A DNA stretch of 6,862 nt, taken from the NCBI GenBank assembly GCA_026417675.1, contig JAOACV010000134.1:1-6862 (forward strand), read 5' to 3'. Within the stretch, counting starts at the first letter, position 1, and each line of letters begins with the position of its first letter. This document shows positions 4,791 to 6,862 of the stretch, one piece after another. The notes under the pieces are model-generated. The model was given only the letters and a program-made list of their open reading frames with translations. It ran no database searches and was not told the origin of the DNA. This stretch comes from Verrucomicrobiia bacterium (GTDB lineage Bacteria > Verrucomicrobiota > Verrucomicrobiia > CAIQCK01). The position numbers and the translations under genes were made by a program.

Positions 4791-6862
4791 CTACTTCGTC
4801 CTCATTTCAACAATCGCCGCGTTGACCGCCCTGCGGATTGCCGGGATGCGGTCAGGATCGGCTAAGATCTCCGTCGAGCGCAGGCCGCCCGCGTTCGGGA
4901 TCGTCACCAGCTCGCGCGCCATCGCGAGCGCCTTCTCACCGTCCACGCACGGTTTGCATCCGGCCTTCGCTTTCTCCACCAACTCCGCCAGTATCGCCAG
5001 CGCCTCATAGTCCTCCAAACCCTCGCGCACTTGCTCCAAGCGAATCGTGCTCACGGGGCCGTCTACGCCGACCTTCGCGCCGGGATAGGCGAGGTAGCCG
5101 TCGCCGTTCGGGTAGCGGACCCAGTAGTAGCGCTTGCCGTCGTCGCTCTGGCGGATGAACGTGTGCCAGCCGCGCTCCCACGGGTCGTAGGTCCACCAGT
5201 TGATGCCCCAGAACTCGAAGCCGGTCGCGCCGTATCTGAAGCAGTAGTAAGGCAGCATCCGCTCCGTGGCCAGATACGGCGTGTCGGTCGCCATCTGCCC
5301 GTCGCAGGTGAACCAGAACTGTTTGCCACGCTGGCGCAGCCGCTCCATCTCCGCGACCGGGAAACAGCCGTATTGATCAACGCCCCAGAGATCAAGCGCG
5401 TCGTCCCACGCCGGGCAGTGCCGCCACGTGCTCGAATAGATCGGGATTGTCGCGTCCACCTCATGGATCAGCGCGCAGAGTTTCTTCATTTGCTCGACCA
5501 CGAACTCGTGGTTGTGGAAGTGCGGCTCGTCGGAGATGTAATAGACAAACCTGTCGTGCCAGCCGCGCGCTTTGAGATGGTCGGTAAAAAGTTTATATGC
5601 CTGCTTGAACGCGGCGTTGTATTCGGGCGTGAACGGTTCCAGACCGAACAACTTCTTCGGCGGATACGCCCAGCCGAACATGTAAAAGAACCACGGCGTG
5701 TAAGCCACCTGCATCCCCAACTCATCGAAACAATAACGCGCCGTCTCATCGAACGCGGTCGCATCCATCGTCACCTGGCCGTTCTTGTAGCGAAACACGG
5801 GCGCCGGCTCGACGTGGCTGATGCCCAGCCGCCGCTCCGCCATGAACCGCAGCCACGCCCGCCGCGCGGCCTCGTCGCCGTGGAAACGGAAGTCAAAGAT
5901 CGCCTTCAGCCGCGTGCTCTTCGGCAGCGTGAACGGCAGCACTTTCACCTTCAGCGGTAGCGTCACTGCTTTCACTTCTGCTGCATTGGCCGTGATTACG
6001 CCACGATACTCCCCCGGTGCGGCATCTGCCGGCGCGCGCACGGTGAACCACAGCGGCTGCGCGCGACCTGCGGCCAGATCCAATGGCGCGTTGGGAATCA
6101 ACGGATCGGGCCATTCTCCTGCCCAACCGTCCGTCGCGCCGCGCCCTTGGGGCAAGCGCCGATGCCAGTCCGGCGCGTCCGTGTGGAAGTAGCCGCTCGG
6201 ATGGTCAATCGGCACAAAACCGACGCGTTCAACCTTCACCGCCGGCAGCGTCGCGCCCTTGGCGTTCTTCAACGCCGACACCGCCACCTTCACGCCGCGC
6301 AGCGGCTTGTCGCTACGCAGCACAAGCTGGAACGGCTCGGATTCGTTCCGAGCACATTCAACCGTTACAGCCTTCGCCGCCGACCCCGGCGCGTCGTCGG
6401 GAAATACTTTCACCAAAGGATTGACCTCCCACACACGCAGGCCCGCCAGCGCGCGGGCGCTCTCGGCGTTGTCAAAACCGACAACTTCGCCGTCCAGCGC
6501 CCGGCAGAGCAACACGCCGTCGTGCCGCAGCGTGCCGTGGCCGTTCATCGTCAGATGCAACTCGATTGCCGCTGCGTCCGCCGGGGCGCGCCCGGTCACG
6601 GTCGAGCGCGTCCAGTCTGAGTCGGCGCTCACGCCGGGCTGCGTGCCCAGAAACCCGCCCCGGACGACCTTGCCGTCTTTGCCCAGCAAATGCGCGTGCA
6701 GCCGTGCCTCGCCATCCACGCCTTGTGACTTCAGCCAGCCGCTCAACAGATAACTGGCGCCGGGCTGAATTGGAATCGGCCCCGAACGCCAGCCGGTCCA
6801 GTTCGGGTTCGCGTCGGCAGGGACTGTGAACTTCGCGCTGCGCCGGCCAAACCGCGCATCCG
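4791..6862 (-). CDS. GH123/DUF4091-like glycoside hydrolase with N-terminal carbohydrate-binding module, 5' end beyond the window
   Basis: The frame is open from the right edge to the TAG at 4793-4791, giving 689 visible residues; the true start lies outside. A TTG at 6746 is not the start, because conserved-looking sequence continues upstream of it (for example NPNWTGWRSGPIPI). Visible residues 1 to about 125 resemble a CBM4/9-type beta-sandwich (YLLSGWLKSQG, then WTRSTVTGRAPADA). About 140-310 is a GH123_N-like beta domain (EWPDPLIPNAPLDL, then FTVRAPADAAPGEYRG). About 318-600 is the catalytic barrel, with the motif YYISDEPH; Asp444-Glu445 (codons 5531-5526) match the Asp-Glu pair that GH123 beta-N-acetylgalactosaminidases use for substrate-assisted catalysis. 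An aromatic run, FEFWGINWWTYDPWERGW (547-564), probably lines the active site. REGLEDYEAL (612-621) is the hallmark C-terminal motif of DUF4091 proteins. It is probably exported, but the signal region is not visible. Glycosidase class is well supported; the sugar specificity is not. Confidence 0.85.
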   Translation of the reverse strand, partial: DARFGRRSAKFTVPADANPNWTGWRSGPIPIQPGASYLLSGWLKSQGVDGEARLHAHLLGKDGKVVRGGFLGTQPGVSADSDWTRSTVTGRAPADAAAIELHLTMNGHGTLRHDGVLLCRALDGEVVGFDNAESARALAGLRVWEVNPLVKVFPDDAPGSAAKAVTVECARNESEPFQLVLRSDKPLRGVKVAVSALKNAKGATLPAVKVERVGFVPIDHPSGYFHTDAPDWHRRLPQGRGATDGWAGEWPDPLIPNAPLDLAAGRAQPLWFTVRAPADAAPGEYRGVITANAAEVKAVTLPLKVKVLPFTLPKSTRLKAIFDFRFHGDEAARRAWLRFMAERRLGISHVEPAPVFRYKNGQVTMDATAFDETARYCFDELGMQVAYTPWFFYMFGWAYPPKKLFGLEPFTPEYNAAFKQAYKLFTDHLKARGWHDRFVYYISDEPHFHNHEFVVEQMKKLCALIHEVDATIPIYSSTWRHCPAWDDALDLWGVDQYGCFPVAEMERLRQRGKQFWFTCDGQMATDTPYLATERMLPYYCFRYGATGFEFWGINWWTYDPWERGWHTFIRQSDDGKRYYWVRYPNGDGYLAYPGAKVGVDGPVSTIRLEQVREGLEDYEALAILAELVEKAKAGCKPCVDGEKALAMARELVTIPNAGGLRSTEILADPDRIPAIRRAVNAAIVEMRTK

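Noticed and set aside
5031..5960. A 309-codon plus-strand open frame opposite the glycosidase gene
   Set aside because: The opposite strand carries conserved GH123/DUF4091 motifs throughout this interval, while this frame shows only Arg/Val-rich sequence with no family resemblance.
6744..6746. TTG as the start of the glycosidase gene
   Set aside because: The same frame continues open for 38 more codons to the window edge, with sequence typical of a CBM strand (NPNWTGWRSG), so the gene is truncated by the window rather than starting here.

Overview
The window is GC-rich and densely coding. It holds five protein genes and no RNA gene, mobile element, CRISPR array or insertion sequence that I can see. 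The gene content points to a free-living, polymer-degrading Gram-negative bacterium: a lipobox-anchored sugar-binding protein, a secreted zinc enzyme carrying an NPCBM-type domain, and a large GH123/DUF4091-like glycosidase. Shine-Dalgarno signals are weak or badly spaced. This mix is typical of the PVC group, most likely Verrucomicrobiota. That is an inference from gene content, since no marker gene is present.

Layout. Positions 1-1429 (minus) hold most of a glutamine-dependent NAD+ synthetase gene (nadE), whose 3' end lies beyond the left edge. A 134-base divergent spacer (1430-1563) follows. Positions 1564-4788 (plus) hold three tightly packed genes, with 9- and 6-base gaps, that look like one operon: a ribose/allose-type periplasmic sugar-binding lipoprotein, an RbsC-type permease, and a secreted protein of the S1/P1 nuclease / zinc-dependent phospholipase C superfamily with a C-terminal NPCBM-like domain. 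Positions 4791-6862 (minus) hold a large GH123/DUF4091-like glycoside hydrolase that converges on the operon with only two bases between stop codons. Its 5' end lies beyond the right edge.

How the genes may fit together. The binding protein and permease should import a monosaccharide or polyol, but the ATPase subunit (RbsA type) such a system needs is not in the window. The zinc enzyme and the glycosidase are both probably exported and both carry putative carbohydrate-binding modules. A plausible reading is a small scavenging locus that attacks glycoconjugate or nucleic-acid/phospholipid-rich detritus and imports a released sugar. nadE is housekeeping and probably unrelated. The most unusual item is the fusion of a complete P1-type zinc site to an NPCBM-like domain inside a sugar-transport operon.
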